Both the position numbers and the translations under genes were made by a program. A stretch of DNA of 64,000 bases, from positions 4,464,001 through 4,528,000 of the forward strand of contig NZ_CP120210.1 of NCBI RefSeq assembly GCF_029369745.1, in the 5' to 3' direction. The notes beneath the pieces are model-generated. The model searched no databases. It was not told the DNA's origin and worked only from the letters and a program-made list of their open reading frames with translations. Shown here piece by piece: positions 16,841 to 25,175 of the stretch; the first letter of the stretch is position 1, and every line of letters begins with the position of its first letter. Source of the DNA: Amycolatopsis sp. QT-25. Its GTDB lineage: Bacteria; Actinomycetota; Actinomycetes; Mycobacteriales; Pseudonocardiaceae.

Positions 16841-18295
16841 GTGACCGAGATCATCACGGGACTGGACCTGTCCCTCCTGGAAATCCTTGCCTTGCTCGGT
16901 GCCGTCGCGCTGGTGATGGCGCGCTGGCTTCCGCCGGCCGCCCGCTCCCGTGCCACGACCGCGGCGGGGGCGGTACTCCTGGCGTCCGCGATCACGCTGA
17001 CCGCGACGGGGATCCGCTGGCAGATGCTGCCGGTACTGGCAGGCGCCGTCCTCGCGGCGCCGTTCGCCTTCTCCTCCTCGTTGCGACGTCGTACCGGCCG
17101 GCCGGTACGACGGACCCGCTGGTGGCTCGCTTTGCCGGGATCGATGGCCTGTGCCGGGCTGATCACCGCGGGCGCCGTGGCCGCCTGGGCCTTTCCCGTC
17201 CCCGTGTTCCCCGTTCCCTCGGGGGCATTCGCGGTCGGTACCCGCATGCTGCAGTGGACCGACTCGCTCCGCCCCGAGACCTTCACCGCCGATCCGCTCG
17301 ACCGGCGCACTGTCGTGGTCCAGCTTTGGTACCCCGCCCAGAAGAGTCCCACTAACACACCGCAGGCCCCGTACCTCGGACGCACGGAGGACGAAGCACG
17401 CACCGTCTCCGAAGCCCTCGCCCGCGCAACCGGCCTGCCAGGGTTTCTCTTGGACGACATTCCGCGTGCCCGCACCCGTTCGGTCTTCGGCGCCCCGGTC
17501 GCCCGTGAAGGAGGACGGTTCCCGATCGTGCTGTTCTCCCCCGGATCCAGCGGAGTTCGCACCCAGAACACGGCGTGGGCAGAGGAGCTGGCCAGCCACG
17601 GCTACGTGGTCGCCGCCCTCGACCACCCGTACGACTCCGCCGCCGTCGTCCTCGCCGACGGCCGGACGATCACCACCGAGACCGTCTCCAGCGGCGACCG
17701 GGAAAGGGACGAGGAACTCGCGGCCGGCTGGACCGCGGTGCGGGCCGCAGACCTCATCTCCGTCCTCACCCGGCTGGCCGATCTGGACCGGGCTGACGGC
17801 GCCGACCCGCTGACCGGACGCCTGGACACCGGCCGGGTCGCCGCGGCCGGTCACTCCCTGGGGGGCGCCGCTGCCTTGCAGGCCGTCCGGCAGGACCGCC
17901 GGTTCACGGCCGTCATCGATCTGGACGGCTACCCGCACGGCCCGGTATCGCCCGCCCTGGACCGGCCCGCGCTCGCGCTCACCCAGGCCATCACCCCGGA
18001 CACCGACCCGCGCTACTTGCCCCGCCTCACCGAGGTGCTCGAGCGCAGTATGGCGACGAGCTATCGGCTCACCATCCCCGGCGCGGCCCACCTCACGTTC
18101 ACGGACGGACCACTGTACCTGCCGCCGGTGCCGTCGATAGTCGGTTCCCTGGGCCGCACCGAAAGCTCACGTGTCGTCACCGCGGCCACTCTCGCCTTCC
18201 TCAACACCGTTCTCCGAGGCGTCTCCACCGACCTGTCCAGCGTGTTCGAGGCCTACGGCGACCTCAACATCCACCACCCGAACACCACCCGATGA
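16841..18295 (+). CDS. Membrane-anchored alpha/beta hydrolase (PAF-acetylhydrolase-like)
   Basis: 484 residues from GTG 16841. The first ~140 residues hold about four hydrophobic helices. The rest is a dienelactone-hydrolase/PAF-acetylhydrolase-type alpha/beta hydrolase. It has LWYPAQ near its start, PIVLFSPGSSGVRTQNTAWA for the oxyanion-side loop, ELASHGYVVAALDHPYDS, the nucleophile elbow AAAGHSLGGAAAL and the acid/His segment IPGAAHLTFTDGP. An in-frame ATG at 16634 would add a non-membrane extension overlapping the kinase start. It lies divergent to the two-component genes, which may regulate it. The substrate is probably an ester on the outer membrane face; this is inference. Confidence 0.85.
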   Translation: MTEIITGLDLSLLEILALLGAVALVMARWLPPAARSRATTAAGAVLLASAITLTATGIRWQMLPVLAGAVLAAPFAFSSSLRRRTGRPVRRTRWWLALPGSMACAGLITAGAVAAWAFPVPVFPVPSGAFAVGTRMLQWTDSLRPETFTADPLDRRTVVVQLWYPAQKSPTNTPQAPYLGRTEDEARTVSEALARATGLPGFLLDDIPRARTRSVFGAPVAREGGRFPIVLFSPGSSGVRTQNTAWAEELASHGYVVAALDHPYDSAAVVLADGRTITTETVSSGDRERDEELAAGWTAVRAADLISVLTRLADLDRADGADPLTGRLDTGRVAAAGHSLGGAAALQAVRQDRRFTAVIDLDGYPHGPVSPALDRPALALTQAITPDTDPRYLPRLTEVLERSMATSYRLTIPGAAHLTFTDGPLYLPPVPSIVGSLGRTESSRVVTAATLAFLNTVLRGVSTDLSSVFEAYGDLNIHHPNTTR

Positions 18296-18310
18296 CCGGC
18301 GCCGGTCATC
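18291..18310. terminator. 20-bp perfect palindrome at the hydrolase stop
   Basis: GATGACCGGCGCCGGTCATC is a perfect 20-base palindrome that includes the TGA stop codon of the hydrolase gene. With no loop and no T-run it is not a classic intrinsic terminator, but GC-rich cruciforms at stop codons are common transcription end points in actinobacteria. A regulator site is the alternative. Confidence 0.5.
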
Positions 18311-18555
18311 ATCCCCGGCCCCGCCGTCGCCGTGCCACCTGACCAGTGGCGCGATGGCCTGGTGATCAGCATCGAGAAGACCAGTGACGTACCTGACCTC
18401 GAAGTCTTTCTCCCACAACGAGGCTGGGCACAATGGACTCCCGGGTGAGCACGGTCGACCGGATGCTCGACCGCGGCTGTGGCCTCCTCGATCTGATCGA
18501 GTTCCTCCGGGCACGCGAAACGTTTCAGCTGTCTCCGCTGTGAGCTTCCCCCGGT
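18311..18555. other. Interval without a recognised gene
   Basis: Two short plus-strand frames (18363-18450, and 18433-18543 encoding a sequence starting MDSRVSTVDRMLDRG) look protein-like but have no recognisable family or ribosome binding site. They are probably remnants. Confidence 0.3.
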
Positions 18556-18683
18556 TGTCCGGACACCTCACCTGAGGTGACCGCCGGTCGCCAGGGAGAA
18601 TGTTCTGGTGCCTGCACCACACCCGCCTGAGTTTCGTCAGCGTGCCGTCGAGCTGGCCCGTCTGGGCGACAAATCGGTCGCCG
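18556..18683 (+). mobile_element. IS3-family left-end remnant
   Basis: TGTCCGGACACC at 18556-18567 looks like an IS3-family terminal repeat. It is followed by GTG 18608 and the first ~25 codons of an OrfA transposase (PAPHPPEFRQRAVELARLGD, then KSVA), after which the sequence switches abruptly to a gene on the other strand. Only about 128 bases of the element remain. Confidence 0.7.
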
Positions 18684-18904
18684 GGTCCGGGCGTGACGCG
18701 CAGGGGCGCGACACCGAGCGCCGCCAGGGTGGAGGCGGTGGCGTCGTCGGCGTCCTCGATGCAGGCGTAGGCGGCGACGGCGTGGTGCCACGGCCCGGCG
18801 GCGTCGAGCAGCGCGGTCATCCGGGTGCGCAGGGCTCGTCGCTTGGGCCGGAACCCCACCACGTTTTCCAGGTCGACCAGCACGACCCGATCTGTCGGCA
18901 ACAT
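18684..18904 (-). pseudogene. 5' part of a NYN-domain-like gene cut by the IS3 remnant
   Basis: From ATG 18904 the frame encodes DRVVLVDLENVVGFRPKRR, then MTALLDAAGPWHHAVAAYA and DATASTLAALGVAPLRV, resembling the N-terminal half of a NYN (PIN-like nuclease) domain with the DxEN metal site. It runs into the IS3 remnant at about 18684. The same frame stays open and protein-like upstream to about 19145 (HLALRRVACEHGTRLAYELS and on) but has no start codon there, so the true gene may have been longer and is damaged at both ends. Confidence 0.55.
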
Positions 18905-19243
18905 GCTCGGATCACTTCCGCTTCGGCTTGCGTTTTTCTTTCCCTGCTTGGGTTTCGCGCCTACCGACGGCGTTCGGCGGCCGCCGATGAGATCCCGCCC
19001 GCCATTCAGATACGAGCTGAGCGTGCCCTGCCAGCAGTTCGACAGCTCGTAGGCCAGCCTGGTGCCGTGCTCGCACGCGACGCGACGGAGCGCCAGGTGC
19101 TGCAGAGCCGAGCTCGACCGAAATCCGGTGCGGGCACGAGCTGCTCACCTTCACCCAGGGCGACACGCGGGTGTGACCATCGAGTTGGCCGGTTGCTGCC
19201 GAGTTGCGGATAGGAGTGCGGGCATGCACTAGCGTGCGTCTGC

Positions 19244-19885
19244 ATGGCTATGGCGGAAGGCGCGTCGGGCGAGGTTAAGCGAATTCAGGTGTACGCCGGG
19301 CCGACCGGCTTGCTGCTCGTGCTGTTGTTGTTCCTGGTGCTGCCCATGGCCACGGCGTCGTGTTCGGTGCCTGTGAGCCGTCCGGGGCAAACGGGGGCCA
19401 TCAATGTGTCGGTGACGGGTGCTGATCTGGTCCTCGGCGATGATCCCGGCTACTCGGCCAGTGGAATTTTCGAGCTGTCTCCCGCGGGGAATGCGGGCAT
19501 GGCGCGCGAGGCGTCGCCACGGTCCGTGGTGCGAGTGTTCGGCATCGCAACGGTAGTCGTCATGAGTCTTGGTCTGCTGATCGCGCTCATCCAGGTTCGG
19601 CGCCTGCGGGCGCTTGTCACGGCGGTGGTCGCGTCGGTGGCGGCCGTGCTGTTGGCGGTCACTGAGTTCGCGCTGGTCAGCCAGTGGGTGTCGCTGGCGG
19701 AAGAGACCGCGGAATCCGCGCAATACCTTCCCCAGGCACAGGGCATCGACGTGGTGGGCAGAGCGGACGAAGTGGTCGCCGCCGGGTGGGGCTTCTGGCT
19801 GACACTCGCGGGGCTGGCGCTGGTGGCGGGCATCAATGTGTTCCTGCTCGTACGCCCGGGAACCAGGCGACGACCGTCCGGATGA
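19244..19885 (+). CDS. Hypothetical four-helix membrane protein
   Basis: 213 residues. Hydrophobic segments lie at about residues 20-40, 100-120, 125-145 and 180-202. Between the first two is an extracytoplasmic loop of ~55 residues with SCSVPVSRPGQTGAINVSVT. No domain is recognised. Codon usage is strongly GC3-biased, so it is a real gene. It stands alone between a damaged NYN gene and an uncertain small frame. Confidence 0.7.
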   Translation: MAMAEGASGEVKRIQVYAGPTGLLLVLLLFLVLPMATASCSVPVSRPGQTGAINVSVTGADLVLGDDPGYSASGIFELSPAGNAGMAREASPRSVVRVFGIATVVVMSLGLLIALIQVRRLRALVTAVVASVAAVLLAVTEFALVSQWVSLAEETAESAQYLPQAQGIDVVGRADEVVAAGWGFWLTLAGLALVAGINVFLLVRPGTRRRPSG

Positions 19886-19901
19886 CGACGCCCCGGTCGG
19901 C

Positions 19902-20348
19902 TCAACTGGTGTGCCGTTGAGCAACGAAATCCGGCGGAGTGCTCTCCCGGCGCAGCATCGCCCAATCGCGGACGTCGCTCCATGCAGCTGAGCAGGAGCT
20001 GGCGGCGTCACGCGACGAGCTGGCGGGCGTCACAGTGTTGATCTTCCTGGCCCCTGATGTCCTGGTCAGGATGGCGCCGCAGTGGTAAGTGGTCTCGCTG
20101 TTCGGCTTCACCGGAGTGATCCTGACCGATTTCTGGGCAGGCACTTGAAACGGAGAGCTACCAAGAAATCCAGCACCGTCCGATGAGTGGGGACGATGCT
20201 CTCCTCGGAGGTGGTTTGGGCCGCCGGCGGCCCAGGCAAGCCCGCCGAACAGCACCGCGGCGCCCGCCAGGGCCAGTGCCCACTTGGCAGCGCGACGCGA
20301 CACGTGGCTCACGCATTGGCATGTACCTGTGCGCTGCCATGCCGTCAT
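19902..20348 (-). CDS. Uncertain small membrane or secreted protein
   Basis: Up to 148 residues. A hydrophobic segment (SRRAAKWALALAGAAVLF, then GGLAWAAGG) near the N-terminus could be a signal anchor; a GTG just before it (near 20300) is the more natural start. The C-terminal half has weak codon bias and no recognised domain, so this may be a 5' fragment fused to non-coding sequence. Confidence 0.3.
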   Translation of the reverse strand: MTAWQRTGTCQCVSHVSRRAAKWALALAGAAVLFGGLAWAAGGPNHLRGEHRPHSSDGAGFLGSSPFQVPAQKSVRITPVKPNSETTYHCGAILTRTSGARKINTVTPASSSRDAASSCSAAWSDVRDWAMLRRESTPPDFVAQRHTS

Positions 20349-20469
20349 CCTGCCGAAGCGCCCTCGCGTTAGCGATAGAGCCCACGTTCACGATCGACCG
20401 GTCAGCGGCATGAGTGCGCGGTTCGTGGGATCGTTCGCCTCGCGCTGTTTTTTGCGACTCGTGGCTGGT

Positions 20470-20856
20470 CTACGACGTGACCACAACACCGCCGATGCCG
20501 CTACGACCGGCCGGTGAACCCACTAGTTCGACATTCACACCGGATCGGACGGATTCACCGAATACGGCCACGATCGCGTCGGTCACTCCGGACACCAGCC
20601 GAGCGACGATGTCCTCCGCGTCCGGCCGGCTGAACGCGGCCTCCTTGATACCGAACAACACACTCGGCGCCGGCGACGGCGCCGGCTTGCCGCCGATGCC
20701 CCATCGACTCGCCGGCAGACCGATCAAGCGCACGACCACGATGTCCCGCGCCCAGTCCCCGTACACCGCGACGACCGCGTCAGTCAGTGCCTCGATCAAC
20801 TCGGCCTCTCGACCGACCAGGTCGTCTTCAAGGACGTGCACGGTCAGATGCGGCAT
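20470..20856 (-). CDS. Tautomerase-family protein (fused tandem 4-oxalocrotonate tautomerase-like)
   Basis: 128 residues starting MPHLTVHVLEDDL: Pro2, exposed after Met removal, is the catalytic base of the tautomerase superfamily. Two similar halves are visible, EALTDAVVAVYGDWARDIVV with RLIGLPASRWGIGG, and SGVTDAIVAVFGESVRSGVN with ELVGSPAGRSGIGG, so it is a fused two-domain member. A GGGGG ribosome binding site precedes ATG 20856. It is divergent from a MarR regulator with two palindromic operators between them, so it is almost certainly controlled by it. Confidence 0.85.
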   Translation of the reverse strand: MPHLTVHVLEDDLVGREAELIEALTDAVVAVYGDWARDIVVVRLIGLPASRWGIGGKPAPSPAPSVLFGIKEAAFSRPDAEDIVARLVSGVTDAIVAVFGESVRSGVNVELVGSPAGRSGIGGVVVTS

Positions 20857-20873
20857 GATGCCCCCAGAATCAC

Positions 20874-20905
20874 ATTTGAAGGCAAATAACCTTTGCGAAC
20901 AAAGG
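20874..20905. promoter_or_regulatory. Tandem MarR operators
   Basis: Two inverted repeats share the core TTTG-N4-CAAA: ATTTG AAGG CAAAT (20874-20887) and CCTTTG CGAA CAAAGG (20890-20905), centres 17 bases apart. They lie in the 68-base gap between the divergent tautomerase and MarR genes, 19 bases upstream of the MarR start. Confidence 0.8.
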
Positions 20906-20924
20906 TAGTAGGCGAGGTTGGAGC

Positions 20925-21437
20925 ATGTCAACGCCCGATGCCACGGACGACGCCGTTCGGGAACTGTTGCTGCTGATGCCACGGCTGGTCGGCCGGGTCA
21001 AGCGACTGCCGGTGCCCGGGCAGCTGCGGTCGTTCGACCTGGCCCCCAGGCATCTCTCGTTGCTTTCCCTGCTGCTGCTCGACGGTCCGCTGACCGTCTC
21101 CCAGCTGGCCGGGAAACTGGACGTCGCCCCGACCACCGTGAGCCTGATCGTGAGTGACCTGAGTCGCAAAGGGGTCCTGGAACGGCGTGAGGACGAGGCC
21201 GACCGGCGCCGGCGCATCGTCGACATCAGCCCCGGTAGCCGCCCGGCCATCTCCGAGTGGCTCTCACCCGGTGCGCACGCCTGGCGCCGAGCCCTCTCGC
21301 CACTGACACCCGCACAACGACGAACCTTCGTCGACACCCTGCTCGCCTACGAAACCGCCTTCTCCGACGCGTCCGACCGAGCCGCAACAACCGGAGAACC
21401 CGCCGACGTCGACCGGATGCTCCCACCAGTCACATGA
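20925..21437 (+). CDS. MarR-family transcriptional regulator
   Basis: 170 residues. The winged helix is clear: LAPRHLSLLSLLLLDGPLTV, QLAGKLDVAPTTVSLIVSDL and the wing RREDEADRRRRIVDIS. The C-terminal helix LTPAQRRTFVDTLLAYETA provides dimerisation. It lies divergent from the tautomerase gene with two operators in between; autorepression and repression of the tautomerase are expected. The ligand is unknown, although phenolic acids are common for the family. Confidence 0.92.
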   Translation: MSTPDATDDAVRELLLLMPRLVGRVKRLPVPGQLRSFDLAPRHLSLLSLLLLDGPLTVSQLAGKLDVAPTTVSLIVSDLSRKGVLERREDEADRRRRIVDISPGSRPAISEWLSPGAHAWRRALSPLTPAQRRTFVDTLLAYETAFSDASDRAATTGEPADVDRMLPPVT

Positions 21438-21751
21438 CGAGAACCGCCCCTTCACCACATCGCTGCTCGAGCAAGCAGGACCCCGACTCGATACCAGAAG
21501 ATGCCACCCGACCACGGAGCGCGTACTCACGTCGGCATGAGGGGACGTTCGCGGGGTTTGACTCACCGGCTTCACCAGCAAGGCGATGTTCGAACGAGGA
21601 CGTTTGGGCACGGTCATCCGTACACGACTGAGCAAACAACTCAGGACGTCGACAACTGCGACAGCTTGTCTGTTTACCTAACCAGCGGCGGGCATCTCGC
21701 CGTCGCGGCCGGCCTGCGGTTGCGGGCGTTCTCGAACCGGAGATTCCGCCG
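21438..21751. other. Interval without a recognised gene
   Basis: Just over 300 bases downstream of the MarR gene. No frame has a recognisable motif or convincing start. Composition is mixed and GC3 bias is absent. Confidence 0.4.
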
Positions 21752-22108
21752 TTGCCCGCTCGTCGGACCGAGCTGCCGATTCCGTTCCCGGTGCCGGAGG
21801 GAGTGGCTGAAGGTGGCAAGCCACTTACGACGTGGATCAGCTATGACGCTCTGGCCGAGCCGCACCAGTACTTGCGGCTGGAGTGGCCGGCGTTCACCGA
21901 CGGATCGGACTGGCGTCCGGGAGGCCGCGAGGGTGCGCTGCTGGTCACCGAAGTCGATTCGCGCGGAGGGCGGGTCAACGGCCGCCGCGTGAGATGGGCG
22001 GGGCTCACTCCGGCCGAACGGCGCCGGCTGGTCGCTCCTGGGGCGGCAGCCAACTGCCGTTGCAGTACTGGAAGGACGATGATCACAACCCCGTCCGGCC
22101 AAGACTGA
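21752..22108 (+). CDS. Hypothetical protein
   Basis: 118 residues from a TTG at 21752, or possibly the 3' part of a larger gene. The sequence is protein-like (LPIPFPVPEGVAEGGKPLTT, RLEWPAFTDGSDWRPGGREG, GLTPAERRRLVAPGAAANCR) with GC3 bias, but no family is recognised and there is no good ribosome binding site. It converges on the ArsR gene. Confidence 0.4.
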   Translation: MPARRTELPIPFPVPEGVAEGGKPLTTWISYDALAEPHQYLRLEWPAFTDGSDWRPGGREGALLVTEVDSRGGRVNGRRVRWAGLTPAERRRLVAPGAAANCRCSTGRTMITTPSGQD

Positions 22109-22139
22109 CGTAGGCCGTCCTGGACGTCGAGGGACGACG

Positions 22140-22475
22140 TCACGGCAGGCCACTGCTCTCTGACTCCGTCGCGGCGAGGTGCAGGATCGGGTCGAGCAGA
22201 TCCGGGAAGCGGTCACGCAGCTCGTCGGCGCGGACCCGGATCCGGCGATGCCTGCCGTCCACGGTCATGGTGATCAGCCCCGCCTCGCGCAGGATCCGCC
22301 AGTGGTTGGACAGCGTCGACATCGGCACCGCCAAACCGTCGGCGAGAGCGGCGCAGGTCGACTCGGGATCGGCGACGGCCCGCCGTACCAACTCCAGGCG
22401 CACCTGATCGCCGAGCGCGTGCAAAACCGGCGCGAGCGTCAATGACTCGCGCGCGGGCTGGGGTAACGGTCGCAT
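22140..22475 (-). CDS. ArsR-family repressor
   Basis: 111 residues with the winged helix LHALGDQVRLELVRRAVADP, STCAALADGLAVPMSTLSNH, WRILREAGLITMTVDGRHRR. No metal-binding CxC motif is present in the recognition helix, so it probably responds to an organic ligand or redox signal rather than metals. ATG 22475 is used because the longer frame to 22574 would cover the operator. It is divergent from an MFS exporter, the likely target. Confidence 0.9.
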   Translation of the reverse strand: MRPLPQPARESLTLAPVLHALGDQVRLELVRRAVADPESTCAALADGLAVPMSTLSNHWRILREAGLITMTVDGRHRRIRVRADELRDRFPDLLDPILHLAATESESSGLP

Positions 22476-22495
22476 GGCTTCACGATACCGTACTA

Positions 22496-22518
22496 TTCGA
22501 CAATTCGGGATTATCGAA
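22496..22518. promoter_or_regulatory. Putative ArsR operator
   Basis: TTCGA (22496-22500) and TCGAA (22514-22518) form a dyad separated by 13 AT-rich bases. It lies between the divergent ArsR (start 22475) and MFS (start 22563) genes, 20 bases from the ArsR start. Confidence 0.55.
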
Positions 22519-22562
22519 CTATCTTGAGGCAATATTCGCGTCTTGCTCGGGAAGGAACGGCG

Positions 22563-24035
22563 TTGACCACACACGACGATGTGACGAAGGCCGGCTCGGC
22601 GGTGCCAGGAGGGAAGCAGGCGAGCGGGGCGGCGTTGCTCACGGTGACCTGTCTGGGGCAGTTCATGGTGCTGCTCGACAGCACCATCGTCGGTGCGGCG
22701 TTGCCCGACATGCAGCAGCGGTTACACACCCAGCTGACCGGTCTGCAATGGATCGTCGACGCCTACGTGCTGCTGGTCGCCATGCTGTTGTTGTCCGGCG
22801 GCGTCTTCGCCGACCGCCTCGGCCGCAAGCGGGTGTTCCTGGCCGGGGTCGCGGTGTTCACCATCGCGTCCGTGCTGTGCGCTGTCGCGCCCTCGATCGG
22901 CTGGCTGATCTCCGGCCGGGTGCTGCAGGGCATCGGGGCCGCGGCACTGAGCCCCGCCTCGCTGGCGCTGCTCGTCGCCGCGTATCCCGTTCCGCAGGAA
23001 CGAGTAAAGGCGATCGGGCTGTGGGCCGGATTCAGCGGAATCGGCCTTGCCGCCGGGCCGGTGGCAGGCGGCCTGCTGGTGGATGCTTTCGGGTGGCCAG
23101 CCATCTTTTTCGTCAATGCGCCCATCGGCGCGGTCCTGTTGCTGGCCGGCCTGCGCATCCTGGGTGAGTCCCGTAACCCCAGCGCACCGACGATCGACAC
23201 ACCTGGAACGGTGCTGTCGGTCCTTGGCGTGGGGGCGCTGACCTACGGGCTGATCGAGGGCGGTTCTCTCGGCTGGACCTCCCCGGTGATCCTCGGCAGC
23301 TTCGCCGCCGCTGTGGTGGTGGGCACCGTCTTCGTCGCCGTCGAAGGACGTCGTTCGACGCCGATGCTGCCGTTGCGGCTGTTCCGGCAGCGACTGTTCA
23401 CGGTGTCCAACACGGCCATGGTCGTGGTGGGATTCGGCTTGATGGGTTCAGCCTTCTTCTTCTCCCAATTCTTCGTTTACGTCCAGGGCAGTTCGATTCT
23501 GCGCGCGGGCCTGCAAACCCTGCCGGTCTCTCTCGCCATGGTCGTGGTCAGCCCGTTCGCGGGCCGGCTCGCCGCCAGGTACGGATTCCGGATCGTGGTC
23601 ACCGTCGGCCTGGCGCTGGCCGGGATAGGGCTGCTGGCGCTGGGCTTCACGCATGCCGGCACCGCCTACGAAAACGTGTGGTGGCGGCTGACCACCGTCG
23701 GGATCGGCTTCGCCCTGACCATGTCGCCGCTGACCGGCGCCGCCATCCAGGCGGTCAGCCCGCAGGAGGGGGGCCTCGCCTCGGGCATCAGCAGCACCAC
23801 CCGGCAGATCGGCGCGGTGCTCGGCGTGGCTGTGCTCGGAGCCATCGTCCGCGCACGGGAATCCGGTGGCGCGTCCTTCGAGGCTGGTCTCACCAGCGCC
23901 TTTGTCGCGGCCGGCGCCGTCACCATGGCCTGCGCCGTGTTCACCGGGCTGTGGCTGGTGAAGTCCGAGCCAGGGGAAGGCGCCCGGCCGCGGGCCCAGC
24001 CCACCGACTCACCCACGGGCACGACACATTCCTGA
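22563..24035 (+). CDS. MFS drug exporter, DHA2 (EmrB/QacA) type
   Basis: 490 residues, 14 predicted membrane helices. Motif A is GGVFADRLGRKRVF and motif C appears as LWAGFSGIGLAAGPVAGGLL. D in FMVLLDSTIVGAALPDMQQR is the conserved TM1 motif of DHA2 exporters. TTG 22563 is chosen because AAGGAA sits at the right distance upstream; the ATG at 22524 lacks a site and lies close to the operator. Divergent from an ArsR repressor, so export is probably induced by the transported compound. Confidence 0.92.
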   Translation: MTTHDDVTKAGSAVPGGKQASGAALLTVTCLGQFMVLLDSTIVGAALPDMQQRLHTQLTGLQWIVDAYVLLVAMLLLSGGVFADRLGRKRVFLAGVAVFTIASVLCAVAPSIGWLISGRVLQGIGAAALSPASLALLVAAYPVPQERVKAIGLWAGFSGIGLAAGPVAGGLLVDAFGWPAIFFVNAPIGAVLLLAGLRILGESRNPSAPTIDTPGTVLSVLGVGALTYGLIEGGSLGWTSPVILGSFAAAVVVGTVFVAVEGRRSTPMLPLRLFRQRLFTVSNTAMVVVGFGLMGSAFFFSQFFVYVQGSSILRAGLQTLPVSLAMVVVSPFAGRLAARYGFRIVVTVGLALAGIGLLALGFTHAGTAYENVWWRLTTVGIGFALTMSPLTGAAIQAVSPQEGGLASGISSTTRQIGAVLGVAVLGAIVRARESGGASFEAGLTSAFVAAGAVTMACAVFTGLWLVKSEPGEGARPRAQPTDSPTGTTHS

Positions 24036-24447
24036 GCCGCCCTCCCCGTCCGGGCTCTGGGAGCGCGACAATCGAGAGAGCATTGCCAGGGTCGGCACTA
24101 CTTCTTAAGCAAATTCTCGCTGGCGGGAGCCAGGGTGCTGCACCCAGACAGCCCAGCGGCTGTCCCCGAGGCCCGAGCGAGACAATCTGCGCCGGATAGA
24201 ATCTCATCGCGACGTCGCATACGACGTGCGTACGACAAGATTACGAAATCAGTGCAGATACTCAGCCCCACCCGACATGTCGATCTTGAATGACCTGCGG
24301 TTTCTCGGTTGTCTCACGGCGACGTCACTCAACATCAGTCTCGAACTCGTGGCATTTCTCGCGCGCGATCGTCTGGTGCGACCGAGTACGTCATGATGAG
24401 CCGTCGTGAATCGACGCCGGACGCAGGGTGTTGGGTACGCCGCAGTG
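24036..24447. other. Interval without an intact gene
   Basis: No recognisable coding frame or RNA gene is seen. It ends in the 3' side of a decayed dnaE2 fragment. Confidence 0.4.
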
Positions 24448-24747
24448 GCGGTGGTTCGGCCTGCTCGGCGCCGGAACGCACAAACGCCATGTGCGCTGCG
24501 GGAAGTCAGACTTCCATCTCCTCCAGCGACCTCCGGGCGCGGACCGCGGCCACCCGTCACCAAGCGGACCGCGGCCGGGGTGGGCGTAGTCGACGTTGTT
24601 CGTCGCCACCGTCACCACCCCTGCCGCCTCCGCCATCGCGGCCAGGGTGTCGTTGTAGGTCGAATCCAGAGGCAGGGAGTGATCGACCAGCTCCACCGCC
24701 ACGTTGTCCCGCCCGAACTTGTCCACTAGGGACACCAGCTCCGACAT
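24448..24747 (-). pseudogene. Fragment of error-prone DNA polymerase DnaE2 (PHP region)
   Basis: From 24747 the frame reads LVDKFGRDNVAVELVDHSLP, LAAMAEAAGVVTVATNNVDY. After a frame change it continues VAAVRARRSLEEMEV, then a TGA where Trp is expected, then LPAAHMAFVRSGAEQAE. This is the PHP/early catalytic section of DnaE2 (TNNVHY-type and LPAAHMAFLRSGAE-type motifs). At least one frameshift and one nonsense codon are present, and both ends of the ~1080-residue gene are missing. Confidence 0.75.
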
Positions 24748-24895
24748 CGCCCCAACCTTGTCGCCCGCGGCTTGGGGGCTATCGCCGGTTGTGCCGGGTG
24801 ATCTCCCGCGCGTAGCTGGTTATGGTGCCGCATCGGTCACGCGGGGTGTGCCGTTGCAAGGCCAAGGTGGATCAGGGACGCGGCCAGGTTGTGAC

Positions 24896-25003
24896 CGCGT
24901 CGCCGGTTTGCTCGTCCTCCTCTACGGCCGGACACCGGCCCGGATCGCCGGCCTCACCGTCGACGGCGTCACGCGAGGACACGTTCTGGGCCTGAACACC
25001 GGA
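24896..25003 (+). pseudogene. Fragment of an integrase/recombinase-like gene
   Basis: A start-less frame reads RVAGLLVLLYGRTPARIAGL, then TVDGVTRGHVLGLNTG. This resembles the catalytic-domain segment of actinobacterial tyrosine recombinases (VLLYxQPLxRIxxLTVDDV). About 36 codons survive; no att site was found. Confidence 0.45.
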
Positions 25004-25175
25004 TCGGCGATGGTCTTCATCAGGGCTTCCCGGCGGCCGGGACGTCGTGGCCGCCGGGAAGCTGCAGCAGGTTGGGGGTCGTCGGCGTCGGGTGTTCAGC
25101 GTCTAGCGCACCGTCACCTAGTGTCGTGGTGATCTTCACGATCCCCGCCACGGGACCGTTTTGTCAGCGGATGCG

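Noticed and set aside
14744..18091. 1115-codon minus frame
   Set aside because: Only the final 219 codons (response regulator) are real; upstream it is antisense or out of frame to the kinase and hydrolase.
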